Positions 30,601 through 42,745 of a stretch of DNA of 64,000 nt are shown here, piece after piece. The position numbers were made by a program, and so were the translations under genes. The notes under the pieces were generated by a model. It was given only the letters and a program-made list of their open reading frames with translations. It did no database searches and was not told the DNA's origin. The first letter of the stretch is position 1. Each line of letters begins with the position of its first letter. Origin of the DNA: Effrenium voratum (Eukaryota > Sar > Dinophyceae > Suessiales > Symbiodiniaceae); the NCBI GenBank assembly GCA_963377175.1, contig CAUJNA010000184.1:198431-262430 (forward strand), written 5' to 3'.

Positions 30601-32874
30601 CCCGGATCCCCTGTTCCTAGTTTCTTGGATAGGGACGTTCACCTTTGGAGGTGTTCCTTTGGGCTGGTCTGCAACCAAAACCCGCAGGTCTGGAAAAAAT
30701 CTGAGTTGAACAAATGGTCTGGGTATCAACACAGACTCTGACGCTTCGGCATCACTTTCCAAGGCCTCCCAATAACTTTCCAGGGCGCTGTTGTTTCTGA
30801 TCTGAAAGCGGTCCAAGCACGCCGATGAACAGGTAGTTCGACCCCTTTGGCAAAGGCGCAAAAGCAAAATCACGGGCATGTCGGGTATTTCGGGGTCAAG
30901 CACCCGTAAGAGCCATGAAGACATAAAAGTCAACATGTGGGACAAAGTTTGGCTGTGCTGTACCTGGGCAGAAACTGGTCCAAGCATTTTCAAGGGGGTT
31001 TCCGAGAATAAGACATCCATAGCCATGGGTATGATCCTTGGCGCCCCCGGGCTGTTTGCTTAGGATTTGGGTGCTTAAACGGGAGGAGACAGTCTCAACT
31101 CTCAACCAGAAATGGGTGCGGCCGGTTAGTTCTTTACATTGGTTAGACATGTTAGACCCTTAAGTAGCAAGTGTTGAGTGTGAGCCACGAGTGCGCTTGC
31201 ATTGTACATCACTTATGGGATGTATTCTTTGAAGGGCCAGAACAGTCAGGTTTAGCCTCATCCTTAGTGTGGCGGTGAACTGAATTGTAATGGTTGACAA
31301 GTGGGTGGTGGACAACTATGCCCGACTAAGATGCATACCCATATGATTTGCCCTTTGGCGCTTCACCCGATTCGTGACTTTGCGTCTCGGCTTTGAAGCA
31401 CTTTCTGATGGTACCGGGCATTACTGGCGCTCATAGCAGCTTCCGCGGAACCTTTCAGGGCTGGAACCCACCTGGGGTTAGAGGGATACTGTGGATGGAC
31501 GAAACATGGGAAACCATGGTTGGCATTTACAGGGGAATCAACAGAAACCAGGGTTTCTGAACGGTGGTGCGAAATGGATTTCGCAACCATCCACAGTACT
31601 TCCCTCTTCCATATGCTTAAGTTTACTAAGCCCCCTGGAACAAATACACATGTATGTCCAGTGATAGATTCCCTACCTGTAGAGGGATAGGTTGAAACCC
31701 CATCGGCTTCGGAGTTTCCTGTGCGTCGCGCTTGCGCTCAGGGCAGGGAAGCCGGGCGCCAAATCGTCATTTGCCTGGAACAAGCGCTGAGATTCGTCGT
31801 GTGGAGAATGGGTTGGGCAAGGTGGAACAAAAGCAAGCACCGGCTGGTCTGCTATGGTCGGGCCACGAGGAGGTGGTTCGAACATGTATCAAGTGTTGGC
31901 CCAACCCTGCCAGAGATTCTTCTCACATTTCACATACCACTTTAATGGTCCGAGTAGAAGGTTATGGGACAGCCTACTTTCATTATTTTTGAGAGACACC
32001 CGTTTTGTTGATAGCATCTCTCCAGCAGCGTGGGTGGATGTGAGACCCATCTCACCCGATCCTGCACGCTCTGCCCAGACAGAAAATTGAGTGCGTGTGC
32101 GGAGCTGTGGAGCAACAACTTGACTATTGCGTTTGCACGCTCCTCTGAAACTGCATGACATGCAAACATGTGGGTGTGGCTGGTTTTGGAATTGGTACCT
32201 CTTTGAGTGGGGTTCTCAAGCGAAACAAGATGGGGAAGCACCCTTTGTAGGGTTTCTCCTTTTTGCGACCTTGAGAGGGAGATGCTGGATACGAGGCCAT
32301 TCACCTGGTGAGGTCAACTGTTGTCCGCGAGATGCGTCCACATAGTGAAAGTTTCATGGGTTTACCATGGGCATGTGATATTTAACCAGAAAATGCTCGA
32401 TTTAGTTTCACGAGGAGAAGTCAACTACGGGGATCCTCGGATTCAAAATGGCGTAGGAAGCCTCTTGGAGGTATGGTTCTCTTGTCTCGAAACAAGTGGG
32501 GTTGTCCTAAACATGGGAACATGTTCAAAACTGATAATTTCCCTTCCTCAAAAGCACCCCCCCAGCGTACCCTAGCAGACTCGTTCGAAAAGCATCACCG
32601 GGCCAAGGACACATCCGAGTGCAGTTTGTCCACTTTTATGTCTGCCTGTCTGCTCTGTTCTGTTCTGTTCTGCTTTGCTCTGCTCTGCTTGCTTTTTCCT
32701 TTTTCCCTTGCTTGCTTTGCTTGGCTCCGCTCCGCTCCGCTCCGCTCCGCTCCGCTCGCTCGCTCGCTTGCTTGCTTGCTTGCTTGCTTTCGGAGCCAAT
32801 GTTGGAATTTACCAATGGGGCAGATCCGACTGGTTTGCCACCTGGTTCGCTTCGACTTCGAGTCGCCTTCGCAG
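30601..32874. other. Spacer between WW-HAD and LOV genes
   Basis: No recognised exon. Contains a pyrimidine-rich stretch (32636-32790: CTGTT, GCTCC and GCTT units). The boundary between the two genes must lie here or just upstream. Confidence 0.4.
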
Positions 32875-32950
32875 GTGCCTAAGGAGGTGCCAGTTGAGCC
32901 GGCGCCGTCTACCTTCAAAGCCAAGGTGCCTGATTTAGTCCCATACGCTG
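32875..32950 (+). CDS. LOV exon 1 (leader)
   Basis: After TTCGCAG: VPKEVPVEPAPSTFKAKVPD to PYA. GT donor at 32951. The frame is also open upstream of the AG, so the exon may be longer. No motif. Confidence 0.5.
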
Positions 32951-35900
32951 GTATAGGTGTGTGTGTGTGTTGTGTGTGCTTTTTGAGGCTACCCTTTTCA
33001 GCGGAAAACCATAATTTGCAAGGTCCCCTATTTTGACACCAATCATTAGTTACAATGCCATCACAATTGGTTGGTGAACATAGCTATCCACGTTTCATGT
33101 CCAGAGGACCCATATTTGACATTCTCCTGTCCCCTTCTGCAGATGGGATCGTGGGAGCGCAGAAGTCTCAGGCTGATGTGTCGAGCCAGAAAATCCCGGA
33201 AGATATTGATGCCATCATCTCCGACGTGGCCTGGGCCCTCAGGCCTCAGAACTCCATGGCAGGCGGAGGAAAAAAAGCCGGGCTCATGCACACGCTTCCC
33301 CCCGGGCTGGTGAGTAGGAAACAGGCCCAACGTAGATATCCGGCCCGATTCACATGGGATCTAGGCAGGCTCCTCCAGCTGGTTGTCACTCAGGTGAATC
33401 AAGCCATTGTAAAGAAGGCCATTCAAAGTGCAGCCTCGGCCTCAGATTGGGCTCATTGGCTGCGCATTGCTTCAACTTGGGTGGTTCCCAGCCATCGGGT
33501 TCCTTGGCTTTTTTGCTTCTCAGCTGGTTCAGCGGTTGGGCTTCCATGTACCCCACAAGTTCGCCACTTTTCGCAGATCTGAAAACGGACCGCCCATCTT
33601 TCTGGAGACGAGAGCCTTGGGCGCTTGTAAGCGACAGCTGAGCTTTTCCCAGGTGTCGTCCTGCAAGTTCTGCGTGACCATCGCGGATCCACGGGGCGTC
33701 TTGGCGAGAAAAGAGCTGCCCCTTACGGCTCGAAGCACCGGTGTTGGTCCACTTTAAAGTCAGTTCCTCCGGGCTTTGGAAAGGGTTGCCCGCTTCCGTC
33801 TTTAGAGGGAAGGCAATGGCTCCTGCTTAAAGTTGGCGAATTGCCATCCCAAGGATTGAGCATGCGATGATCCAATGCGATTTCTGCATGTGCGCAAACA
33901 AATTGCAAACAACGCGTGCTGCGAGCTGAGTGTCTTTCTTTCGCTGTCGGACTCAGGAATGGATTTCCCGCTCATTGCCGTCTCTGAAGCATTTGAAAAG
34001 ATGACGGGCTTCAAGAGGAGCGCTGACTGCAGTCGGAGAGTGGATGGCACAGGCTCAATCCACCCGAGTTGGGTTCTCAAAATAGGGGCCCAAGGGGTGG
34101 CCGCAACTGAGAGGCATTCAAGAGTTCAGGCATGAACACTCGGCACCCGCACGATTCGGTGCTTTGTTTGGATGGGTTTCGGGATTTGAAGCCCTGAAAC
34201 CACCCCCTCACGAATCCACCAATGCAAACCAAGTTGAAGCAAGAGCCGCGGAAGGCTTGTGGGACTGGCGACTAGGATCGCTCGATGCTCTTCCCCGTTT
34301 TGTGATTTGGGTGTGGCTCAAAATTAAACAGCTGGGTTTTAGTCGTTGTTTCCATTTACCAAGCAGCCAGTTGGGGGATTTCATTTTTTGAGCCACAGCC
34401 ATTTCTTCCGCAAACTTGGCACATCGGCCTCACAAAAGTCACGGTAGGGATGTTCAGATAGGACTCAATGATTATTGTCAGGAGTTTTGACCATGGCACT
34501 GCAACTTTTAGCTGTTTGCTCATTCCTTCCCAGCTGGTGCTCCGCCATGTCTTTGGGATTTGTTGTTTCTCTACTTCAGACTTTGCTCCTTGCCGGAGCA
34601 ACGACTGTTCTATCCAATGCACTGAGTCCATGCGGGTTGGGTGTTGCCTTTCCTCACCGAAGGCTCAGGGACTTCCGTTGCCTGGAACGCGTCTTTTTGG
34701 TTTTTGTTTCCGTGTCTTCTTTGCCAGGGCTTTTGGGTCTTCCGTTGCCAGGATTAATTACTCCCTTTCGAATCCTTTTCCAGTCCCATGTTCTGTTTCG
34801 ATATTTTCTGCCGGGTGAGGAGCGAGATCCTCGGGGCCAATTGCCGCTTCCTGAATCAGGGTTGCTGGAGCCTCGGAGCCGCGAGGGCTGTTGGGGAAAG
34901 GAGGGCGATTGTGTTTTTTCCCCCGTTTTTCTTTGGGACTTTTCCTGGATTTTGCCTTATCTGGCTTCTTAGCTTCTTGGCTGTTTTGCCTTTGTCTTCT
35001 TGGAGTCTGGACGTTTTAGCTTGTGGCTTGTGGCTTTTTGGTTTCTTGGCTTTTGGCTTTACTTTTGTGGCCTTTCCGCATCCTCAGCATCACCAGTAAC
35101 ACTAAGCATCACCGGCTTTTGGCTTTTTGGATCTTTGGTTGGTGGCTTCGTACCTCCCATGTTTCTGTAGATGGGGCCCCCCCCCTAACCTCCCCTCTTC
35201 TTTGTAGGGCCGTTGTTTGGCTTTGTGATGACCTCAAAAGGCAAACCTTAAACCCTGAAAAGAACCTCAATGAATCCAACGCCCACTCTAAACCCACGTA
35301 AACCAACCCTAAACCACTAAACCCACCCTTAACCACCACTAAAACTAGAACCAACCTTGAAACCAAACCTCAGCTCCCTAAAAACCTAACCAAACCCACT
35401 CTAAACCAGCAATAGACTATCCCTCAACCAACTCCAAACCTACCCTAAACCAACCCCAAACCCCAACCAGCCTAAGCCAATCCCGAAACCCGCCCTAACC
35501 CCACCCAAACCAACCCTAAGTCCACTAAACCAGCACAAAACCATCGCTAATAAGCCCACCTTAAACCATTCCCACTAAGCAAACCCTATACCAACCCTAA
35601 CCCCCTCTAAACCCACTCTAAAACAACCCCAAAACCAATCCCTAACCGCTCGTAAACCGGCACTAGTTAAAACAATGCCGGAAATGTTGACAGCGCTTAT
35701 ACAAAACGGGTCAAACCACAGCAGAACCAAGGGACATCGCACCTGCCAGTTCCAAGACGGAAATTCCAGGAAGAAAACCCAAAGCAAAACGGGAAAACAT
35801 CCCAAAAACATCGGGACCCTTTTGGAAAAGCAGCCAGTGAATAGGGAGCTCCAAACCGGTTTGACCTCCAGTTTTACCATTTGGTTTACAAGCAGGCTCA

Positions 35901-38900
35901 AACAAAAATCAAGTTGGGGGTTGAAAAAGCAGGCCCCCCGAGTTTTTCAGGCCCAAGGCTTTGGGGTTTGTTTGCTTTTCCGCCGTACACTTTCATTTAG
36001 GATAGAGAACGCACGACGCTGTCTTCCTTTTTGTATGTGGCTGTGGGTCAAAACTAATGGTACAATTCTGGGGTAGGTGAATTCACCACCCATTTGAGAA
36101 CCTATTTTATATAGTGGTTGGATTGGTTGATGTTCACTGAGGGCTAACCGATTTGGATTTTGACCCATGGCCATGTGATCCCATGAGCGGTACTGCCTGA
36201 AACGCTCCAAGGCCCGATCTCCCCGTCGGACCTCATTGGACTTCGGTTGGCTAGGCCAGGTGTTACGGTGTTCCCGAACCGATGGGCCATCAACCAGGTA
36301 GATGCAGGGTAAGGGACAGTGCGGATATTCATCCTCTTACTTCTTCACATGGGTATGGGTCAAAATCAAATCACCAGGAATTGGACCGCAGGTTTTAGTC
36401 CATGTGTCCATTTTGCAGGATTCGATGTTGGGTACATATTCTTTACCCACAACCACATGGCTTGTGGACCACTTTAGCATCAGGTTTTGACTGGACTGAC
36501 TCAGATGATGCAGATTCCTTCCAAAGTGCTCGCAGCTCATAGCAGTCACTGTCACTGTGGATGGAGGCGCATGCTTGAGCTGTTTGATAGTATTTAATTG
36601 TCCATCCCAGCAGGAACATGAATCCATTCAACTCATGGTCACCACTCTTGATGAAGAGCAGACTTGGTCATCACGCTTGCCGGACACTGATTTGGCATGT
36701 TGACGGGTTGGCATTGATTGTTCCAGTGAACACACCCACGAAACCAGTGATGGTTGATCTAAGCACCAATGAGAAAGGCAGGGCAACCAACATGGTTTGC
36801 CAACTTGTGCGACTTTGAGCGGGTCCAGATTCCTACAGTGCAGATGGGGTCAACCGGAAGCAACCCATAAGAGGACTCCAGGACCCGACTCCGTGACTCT
36901 GTGACTCTGTGACTCCCGCCAGTGAAAGCGGCTGTGCCTTCACAGCCCTGCTTCCGAATCGGAAGAAGTCGGGGGAGATGTGTGGCGGCCCAGGTGGCCA
37001 GGTGGCCCCGAGCCGACCCCGTGGCTCCAATGAGTTGGCGGATTCAATCCACCAGACCCCATAGTCGTTTTGTTGCCACAGTCACTTGCACATGAGGCGA
37101 CCTTTGGGCTAGTCCAACAGTTGAAAGATGGAACAAGTCGCAAGGCGAGTTCCCTTTAGGGTGATATTCATGGTTCGAGAATAGGACTTGAGCTCCCACA
37201 CATATTTGGTTTCCTTTTAGTGTCTCTTTCGAACAAGTCATCACAAGAGGTGCAACCAATCAGACAGTGATACATCTAACCGCATCCATTTTCAGGGCAG
37301 GCCTCCGGGGCGAGGCTTTTAGCTTGCCGCCCAAAGGCGATGTTGAGTCGTACGCTCGTTGTTTCAGGCTACGCTCTTTCAAGGGTACATGTTTCGGGTC
37401 GTTTAAAGGACAATCAAAAGGGAAAGCCACCCATTTGGGTGTCCCCCTACGTTGTCCACATATCGTCACCTTTGCTTCACTTTTTGGTGGACCCGCTTGT
37501 GAAACCTTACGAGTTAATCTCAGGGTGAATCGAAATTTAATCTCAGGATGAATCGGAAGTTGAGGGAGTTCTGACTGCTTGCATCCGTCCGACCATTCAC
37601 GTGCTTACGGATGTCAATAGCCAATCACCTCAATGGACAACATGCCCATCATGTCGACAGTTGTTTCGCAACAAAGCGTATCCATGTTCAGTTGGGGTCG
37701 GTTCTGTGGAACCCAAAAACTTGGGCTCGGCGTGGCGAGCGTATCCAATATCCCAAGACCCGCACCTCCAAGATGGCGGGGAAAAGCGGGGGAAACAGCT
37801 CTGGGTCCCGGTTGTGTAATCCATCGAGCGGAGCCTTTGACGATGTGCCAAGGTTCATAAATCTTCTCGATTTGCGTGGCCTGGCCATAGCCACGGACGT
37901 GGAGACCAGCGAGGATCGGAGCTCAAAGTTTTGAAGGAAATCTTGGTGGGGCGCCCCCTATTTTGAGACACACCCGTATGCTTTGTTTGAGGTGGGCTAA
38001 CCTAGCCAAAAGGCATTTGCATATCTCACATGTAGTTCCCCTGAGGAAACGGCTGGTTTGGCCGTTGAGGAGTTCCGTCGTGCCCACTTTGACGCTTAGC
38101 GACTCGTAGTGCCCCCACGCGCATGCGTCAATGCACCGGGCAAGCAGGAAAGGAATCAAGCGACGCAAACAACGCGCCCACATGCTTTCAGTCCAAACAC
38201 CAAAAGCCCAGGAGCCCGAGTGTTTTCGCTTTTCAATATTTACATAACCTAACAGTTGGTAATGGCTACCCGAGGAAAACATGTCACTGGCTCAACTTAT
38301 TTCCAAGGGTTTCTGGACTCTCCAAACTTAGGGATCTCGCAATTGCTCACCGATTCTCGCAAGCTCGGTCCAGGTCTCTCAGGGATCCCTAGTTTCAGGT
38401 ACTCGCCCATCAACGACAGCCCGTGCTAAATGGCACATGTCAAATGGCACGAAACCCTGTGTGGTTTTGGGATATCCAAACCACCAATTGGGTGTTTCTC
38501 AAAAGGGGGGGCCCTCAAAATTGTTGGCATGACTTCCCAACCCAACCATCCGCAATCCATAAGAAAACCTCTTCCAGCGTGAAGGGTGTCCGAGGGGCCT
38601 CCGAAATCCATCAGGAACTCTGAAGCAAAGCCCAGGAGCTCTGGTATCTCATAGGGATCCAGGCGGACATCACGGGGCTCAGTGAGTGCCTCGTACCAGA
38701 GGAGCCCGCGGTTCGCCTCCGCTTCCGCCGCTGTTCCGCCGTTTCTCGTCGGCTTTTTTTTTTTTTTTTGAAATTAATTAATTAATTAATTAATTAATTA
38801 ATTAATTAATTAATTAATTAATTAATTAATTATATATATATATATATTTTCGCGTGCCTCTCTCCATGCTGCCGGGGGGGAATTTTGGTCGGACTGAACG

Positions 38901-41640
38901 ATTGGAAGACACTTCCTGAAATCCAGGGGCGGTCGGATTTTTCGGAAATCGGACATGCACCAGGTCCGAAAAGAATCTGGGCCAAGGGCTCCAAGGGACC
39001 CAGGAATGAATTGCGGCGTGAGCGCTGGCCTGAAGACTGAAAGTTGCGCTTGCCGATCCTGTCGGTTTCCACCCCCAAATCACCGGTACCCAGAAAAGCG
39101 GAATATAAACTACAGATGTACAAGAACCCCGTCTTCCCCCTTCGATCATTCCCTGCCTCGCTGCATCCCTGCATGCTTCGAGTGCCAGAACTCGAAAACC
39201 GTGCGGAAAACTTTAGACCTGCCAATAGCTGCAAGGCCAATCTACCCACGGGGCACACCATATCCGGTTCGGCCATTTTTGTTAAATAGACTTGTAATCA
39301 CGGCTGCCCATGTTTGATCCATGCGCAGCAACAGAGTACCAAGAGCTCCCTGCATTGACTCCTTGTTTTTTGGGGCTGATGTCTGATAGGCTTCCCCCAA
39401 CATTTGGTCGAGCCTCAACCGTACGCATTTGGAGACCGGCATGCTGGCATATCTTGAATTTTAACTTTGCTGCAATCGCCTCGATCAGAAGCTAGGCATT
39501 GATTCTTCTTTGTCCTTGGTGGTATTCTGGCAAGAACGGGAAAGATAGTGGGAGTCACCCCGTTTGGAACCAAGTGGATCGATCCACGCGGTTTCCTCTT
39601 TTTGTTTGCTTGGCGAGGACCACGTGAAGGAGCTGCAGGAGGCATGCGACCGCGAGATTCATAGCACTCAATGTGACCTTCAGTGCCTGTTCTTCAACTC
39701 TTTTTGTAGGGGGCTTCTCTTCTTCCATTTGCTGAAATCAATATGTTTCTATTTTCCCTTGTTGGTTTCCAGGGGGGTTTTGTCACTGCTGCACATATGC
39801 TTTTATTTTTCCAGGTGACTCGACAAGCCGGCCCTTTGGCTGGCTAAGGGAGGCCTCCGGGAAACTGTTTGCATTGGTTACGCTCCAAAGCTGGCACCTG
39901 ATAGGGGGTGCCTAGAGGAAGTTTATCTAGGTGCGCTCTCACGGATGCTGTGTTAGTGGGAAGGCGGGTAAGTTAAGTTGCAGGCTCCTTGGATACCAGG
40001 CCTTATTATGACTCGTGTCTGGTCCTCTTTGAGATGTTGGTTGCTTGCCTCACCGGACCCATCGCGCAGGTCTGGGGCTGACGGGGCTTGTGGTGAAGTG
40101 TACAAGCACATGTTTCCTCCAGCGGTGTGTTTCTGAGACATTGGTGTTTCTCAAATAAAATCGGGGCTGCTTTTTGGGGTGGGTTTTAAAGGGAAGCCAA
40201 CACCACCTACCTGGAGGGGGGCTCCAATTTTGAGAAACACCCAACATGCGAACTGTAACTTGACTGGATGATTGTTGGCCCCACTTGTAGGATTACCCTC
40301 CCACCAATTAACATGGAACCTGACAGGGGGTCCCTCTAAAAGAAACATGGTCTTCCATGACTTTCCTGTCACACTGTCAGGTGCCATGTGAATTGGCGGG
40401 AGGGTGTCCCGTGCTCAGATCGCCAACGAGATCCGCAAGAAGATGGTGAAGGAGCGAGCCGGCCGACGGCCGAGTCTGGCGTACACGCGCTCAGGCTCAG
40501 GCTGCGCCCCTTGGAGCCGCTTTGGTTTGGGATCAAGAAATGAAGATGATCTCCGGGCTCCTTAAAACGATACATGTTGCGCTCATTTGAACCATGGGTT
40601 TTTTCACCAATATAAAGGGAAGCCACCATTTACAAGGCAATGTGCAGGTTTATAATGTAAGGATCCCTGATATGGTAAGGGTTCAATTGAGGGCTCCATT
40701 TCCTAAGATGGTTGCATTTCCTTTTGGTTTCTAACCAACTCGATTTTCAGAAACTCGCTGATAAGGGAGCCCACCCCACCCTGCTTAGAACAATGATGAC
40801 ATCACTTGCTGCGGTTGAACAGCCAAGAAACCATGCAGGCCCTTGTTAGACTTCCGGACAAGCACTTTTCTCACACCCCATTTGGTTCAAAACTTGAAAG
40901 TGGCCATTCATGGGCCCCAAATTAGGAAGGTTCCGAGGGGGTGGACTGAAGCAAGTGGCAACGATGCCATTCAAGATTCTCGTTGAACTCATGTCATGAC
41001 TGGGGATGTTTCAAAACAAAAGGACACCAAAGGGCAGGGAAAACCATTGTCGCCTACTTCAGGAAGGCACATGGGTACTGATACATGGCTGTGGGTCAAA
41101 ACCAACGGTACCATTTTGGGGTAGGTGAATTCACCACCCATTTTAGAACCTATTTTAGTTTTTTGGATTGGTTGATGTTCACTGGGGGCTAACCGATTTG
41201 GATTTTGACCCATGGCCACATCTGTGAATCTCCTCGGCACTTCAGCCAGAGTTCGGGGACTTGTCTCGAGGCTTCGGCAAGAGAGCCACCCTCTCAATGC
41301 TCCCATGGATATCCTGGTTCACTGAGTGTTTCTCCATAGATTCGGAGAAAAGCGTTGCACATGCTTGGCCATCATTTTCCTAAACCCACAGGAATCGTTG
41401 CCACTCGATTCGGAGCAAACCGTTGCCTGACATGGGTGTGGGTCAAAATCTAACCACCAGGGCACCGCAGGTTGTAGTCCAAGTTTCTGGTTATCCGGGC
41501 AACCCATTTTGGGTACCATATTTTTGACCCACAGCCACATCACCTTTCAGGAGATCTCGAAACTGGCGGCCGGTGGCATGGAGGAGCAGGTGGACAGACA
41601 GGCAGTGGGCGGGGACGCTTTGCCGGAGTTGGCTTTGACT
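32875..41640 (+). CDS. LOV/PAS-domain photosensor protein, at least 12 exons
   Basis: Joined exons give 246 codons: a leader of about 65 residues, then a full LOV-type PAS domain and a C-terminal helix. Exons: 32875-32950, 33143-33258, 33653-33695, 33957-34017, 34820-34869, 36212-36254, 36923-36979, 37853-37913, 38636-38701, 39618-39653, 40419-40457, 41551-41640. Landmarks in order: KFCVTIADPR, FPLIAVSEAFEKMTGF, GANCRFLNQGC (Cys of the flavin adduct motif), SPSDLIGLRLA, FTALLPNRKKSGEMFINLL (two Asn of the flavin pocket), DLRGLAIATD, LWYLIGIQADIT (Gln of the last strand), then DHVKELQEACDRIANEIRKK. The key residues suggest a blue-light sensor binding FMN. Inferred donors: GC 5, GA 4, GT 2. The family is certain as PAS; light sensing is inference. 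Both ends are unresolved; a stop at 40563-40565 applies if exon 11 is not spliced. Confidence 0.86.
33143..33258 (+). CDS. LOV exon 2 (leader)
   Basis: After TCTGCAG: DGIVGAQKSQADVSSQKIPE and DIDAIISDVAWALRPQNSM. Phase 1 fits exon 1; GC donor at 33259 is phase 0 and fits exon 3. Confidence 0.58.
33474..33596. repeat. Dispersed intronic repeat, copy 3
   Basis: Longest copy; joins the left part shared with 24514 (TTCCCAGCCATCGGGTTCC) and the right part shared with 5430 (GCAGATCTGAAAACGGACCG). In the LOV intron 33259-33652. Confidence 0.75.
33653..33695 (+). CDS. LOV exon 3: first PAS strand
   Basis: After TTCCCAG|G: VSSCKFCVTIADPR, the first beta strand of the PAS core. GC donor at 33696. Confidence 0.8.
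33957..34017 (+). CDS. LOV exon 4: IAVSEAFEKMTGF
   Basis: After ACTCAG|G: GMDFPLIAVSEAFEKMTGFK, the second strand and helix of the PAS fold. GA donor at 34018; AGGAGCG is present at both ends of the 802-bp intron. Confidence 0.85.
34309..34400 (+). mobile_element. TIR element A9 (92 bp)
   Basis: GGGTGTGGCTCAAAAT to TTTTTTGAGCCACAGCC, flanked by ATTT on both sides. In the LOV intron 34018-34819. Confidence 0.85.
34820..34869 (+). CDS. LOV exon 5: GANCRFLNQGC
   Basis: After GGTGAG|G: SEILGANCRFLNQGCW, the LOV signature with the adduct-forming Cys; Asn replaces the usual Gln after RFL. GC donor at 34870. Confidence 0.88.
35226..35660. repeat. Degenerate AACCCTAAACC region
   Basis: About 430 bp of CCTAAACC/CCAACCCTAAA variants without strict period, resembling decayed telomeric repeat; within LOV intron 34870-36211. 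Confidence 0.85.
36039..36172 (+). mobile_element. TIR element A1 (134 bp)
   Basis: GGCTGTGGGTCAAAAC to GATTTTGACCCATGGCC, flanked by ATGT (36035-36038, 36173-36176). Nearly the same interior as A2 (TAGGTGAATTCACCACCC). It ends 39 bp before LOV exon 6. Confidence 0.9.
36212..36254 (+). CDS. LOV exon 6: SPISPSDLIGLRLA
   Basis: After TCCAAG|GC. Restores the acidic/hydrophobic helix between the Cys loop and strand FTALL. GC donor at 36255. Confidence 0.8.
36351..36454 (+). mobile_element. TIR element A7 (104 bp)
   Basis: GGGTATGGGTCAAAATC to CTTTACCCACAACC, flanked by ACAT (36347-36350, 36455-36458). Contains GGACCGCAGGTTTTAGTCC. In LOV intron 36255-36922. Confidence 0.87.
36923..36979 (+). 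CDS. LOV exon 7: FTALLPNRKKSGEM
   Basis: After CGCCAG: ESGCAFTALLPNRKKSGEM with the flavin-pocket Asn of NRKK. GT donor at 36980 gives GEMFINLL with the next exon. Confidence 0.86.
37853..37913 (+). CDS. LOV exon 8: FINLLDLRGL
   Basis: After TGCCAAG|G: FINLLDLRGLAIATDVETSE, with the second pocket Asn. GA donor at 37914. Confidence 0.86.
38636..38701 (+). CDS. LOV exon 9: LWYLIGIQADIT
   Basis: After GCCCAG|GAG: ELWYLIGIQADITGLSECLV, the final strand with the conserved Gln. GA donor at 38702. Confidence 0.85.
38752..38848. repeat. Poly-T, (ATTA)n and (AT)n run
   Basis: Twelve T, then about 17 AATT units, then an AT run, in LOV intron 38702-39617. Confidence 0.95.
39618..39653 (+). CDS. LOV exon 10: DHVKELQEACDR
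   Basis: After TGGCGAG|G. Start of the helix after the LOV core; GA donor at 39654 joins IANEIRKK in phase. Confidence 0.7.
40142..40243. mobile_element. TIR element B1 (102 bp)
   Basis: TGGTGTTTCTCAAAT to TTTTGAGAAACACCCA, flanked by ACAT on both sides (40138-40141, 40244-40247). Different ends from family A but the same target. In LOV intron 39654-40418. Confidence 0.82.
40419..40457 (+). CDS. LOV exon 11: IANEIRKKMVKER
   Basis: After GTGCTCAG. Continues the basic helix. Either spliced at GC 40458 to the next exon or read through 35 more codons to TAA at 40563-40565. Confidence 0.65.
41087..41217 (+). mobile_element. TIR element A2 (131 bp)
   Basis: GGCTGTGGGTCAAAACC to GATTTTGACCCATGGCC, flanked by ACAT (41083-41086, 41218-41221). 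Close sister of A1. In LOV intron 40458-41550. Confidence 0.92.
41434..41536 (+). mobile_element. TIR element A8 (103 bp)
   Basis: GGGTGTGGGTCAAAATC to TTTTTGACCCACAGCC, flanked by ACAT (41430-41433, 41537-41540). Its right duplication ends 10 bp before the exon 12 boundary. Confidence 0.9.
41551..41640 (+). CDS. Probable LOV exon 12: EISKLAAGGMEEQVDRQ
   Basis: After CCTTTCAG|GAG; codon-like, phase fits exon 11. Possible GA donor at 41641. It begins only 10 bases downstream of the ACAT duplication of a TIR element. Confidence 0.5.
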
Positions 41641-41879
41641 GATGGGACGTTTTGTTTCTCTCTGAGGGAAATCAGGCGCCCATTGAGAAAAGTTGGAGAC
41701 CCGCCACTTGCCGACTTTGGGATCGCAACTCATTTAACGAGCTGCATTGAAAATGCTGGTTTATCTGTTTAACAGATTTGGTTTGAAGATGGGCCTGTTT
41801 TTTTTCTTCTTCTTTTCTTTTCTTTTTTTTCGTGGCCTGCAACAAACACAGACAAACAGGTACAGCCGAGAACAACATC

Positions 41880-42745
<866 letters not shown>

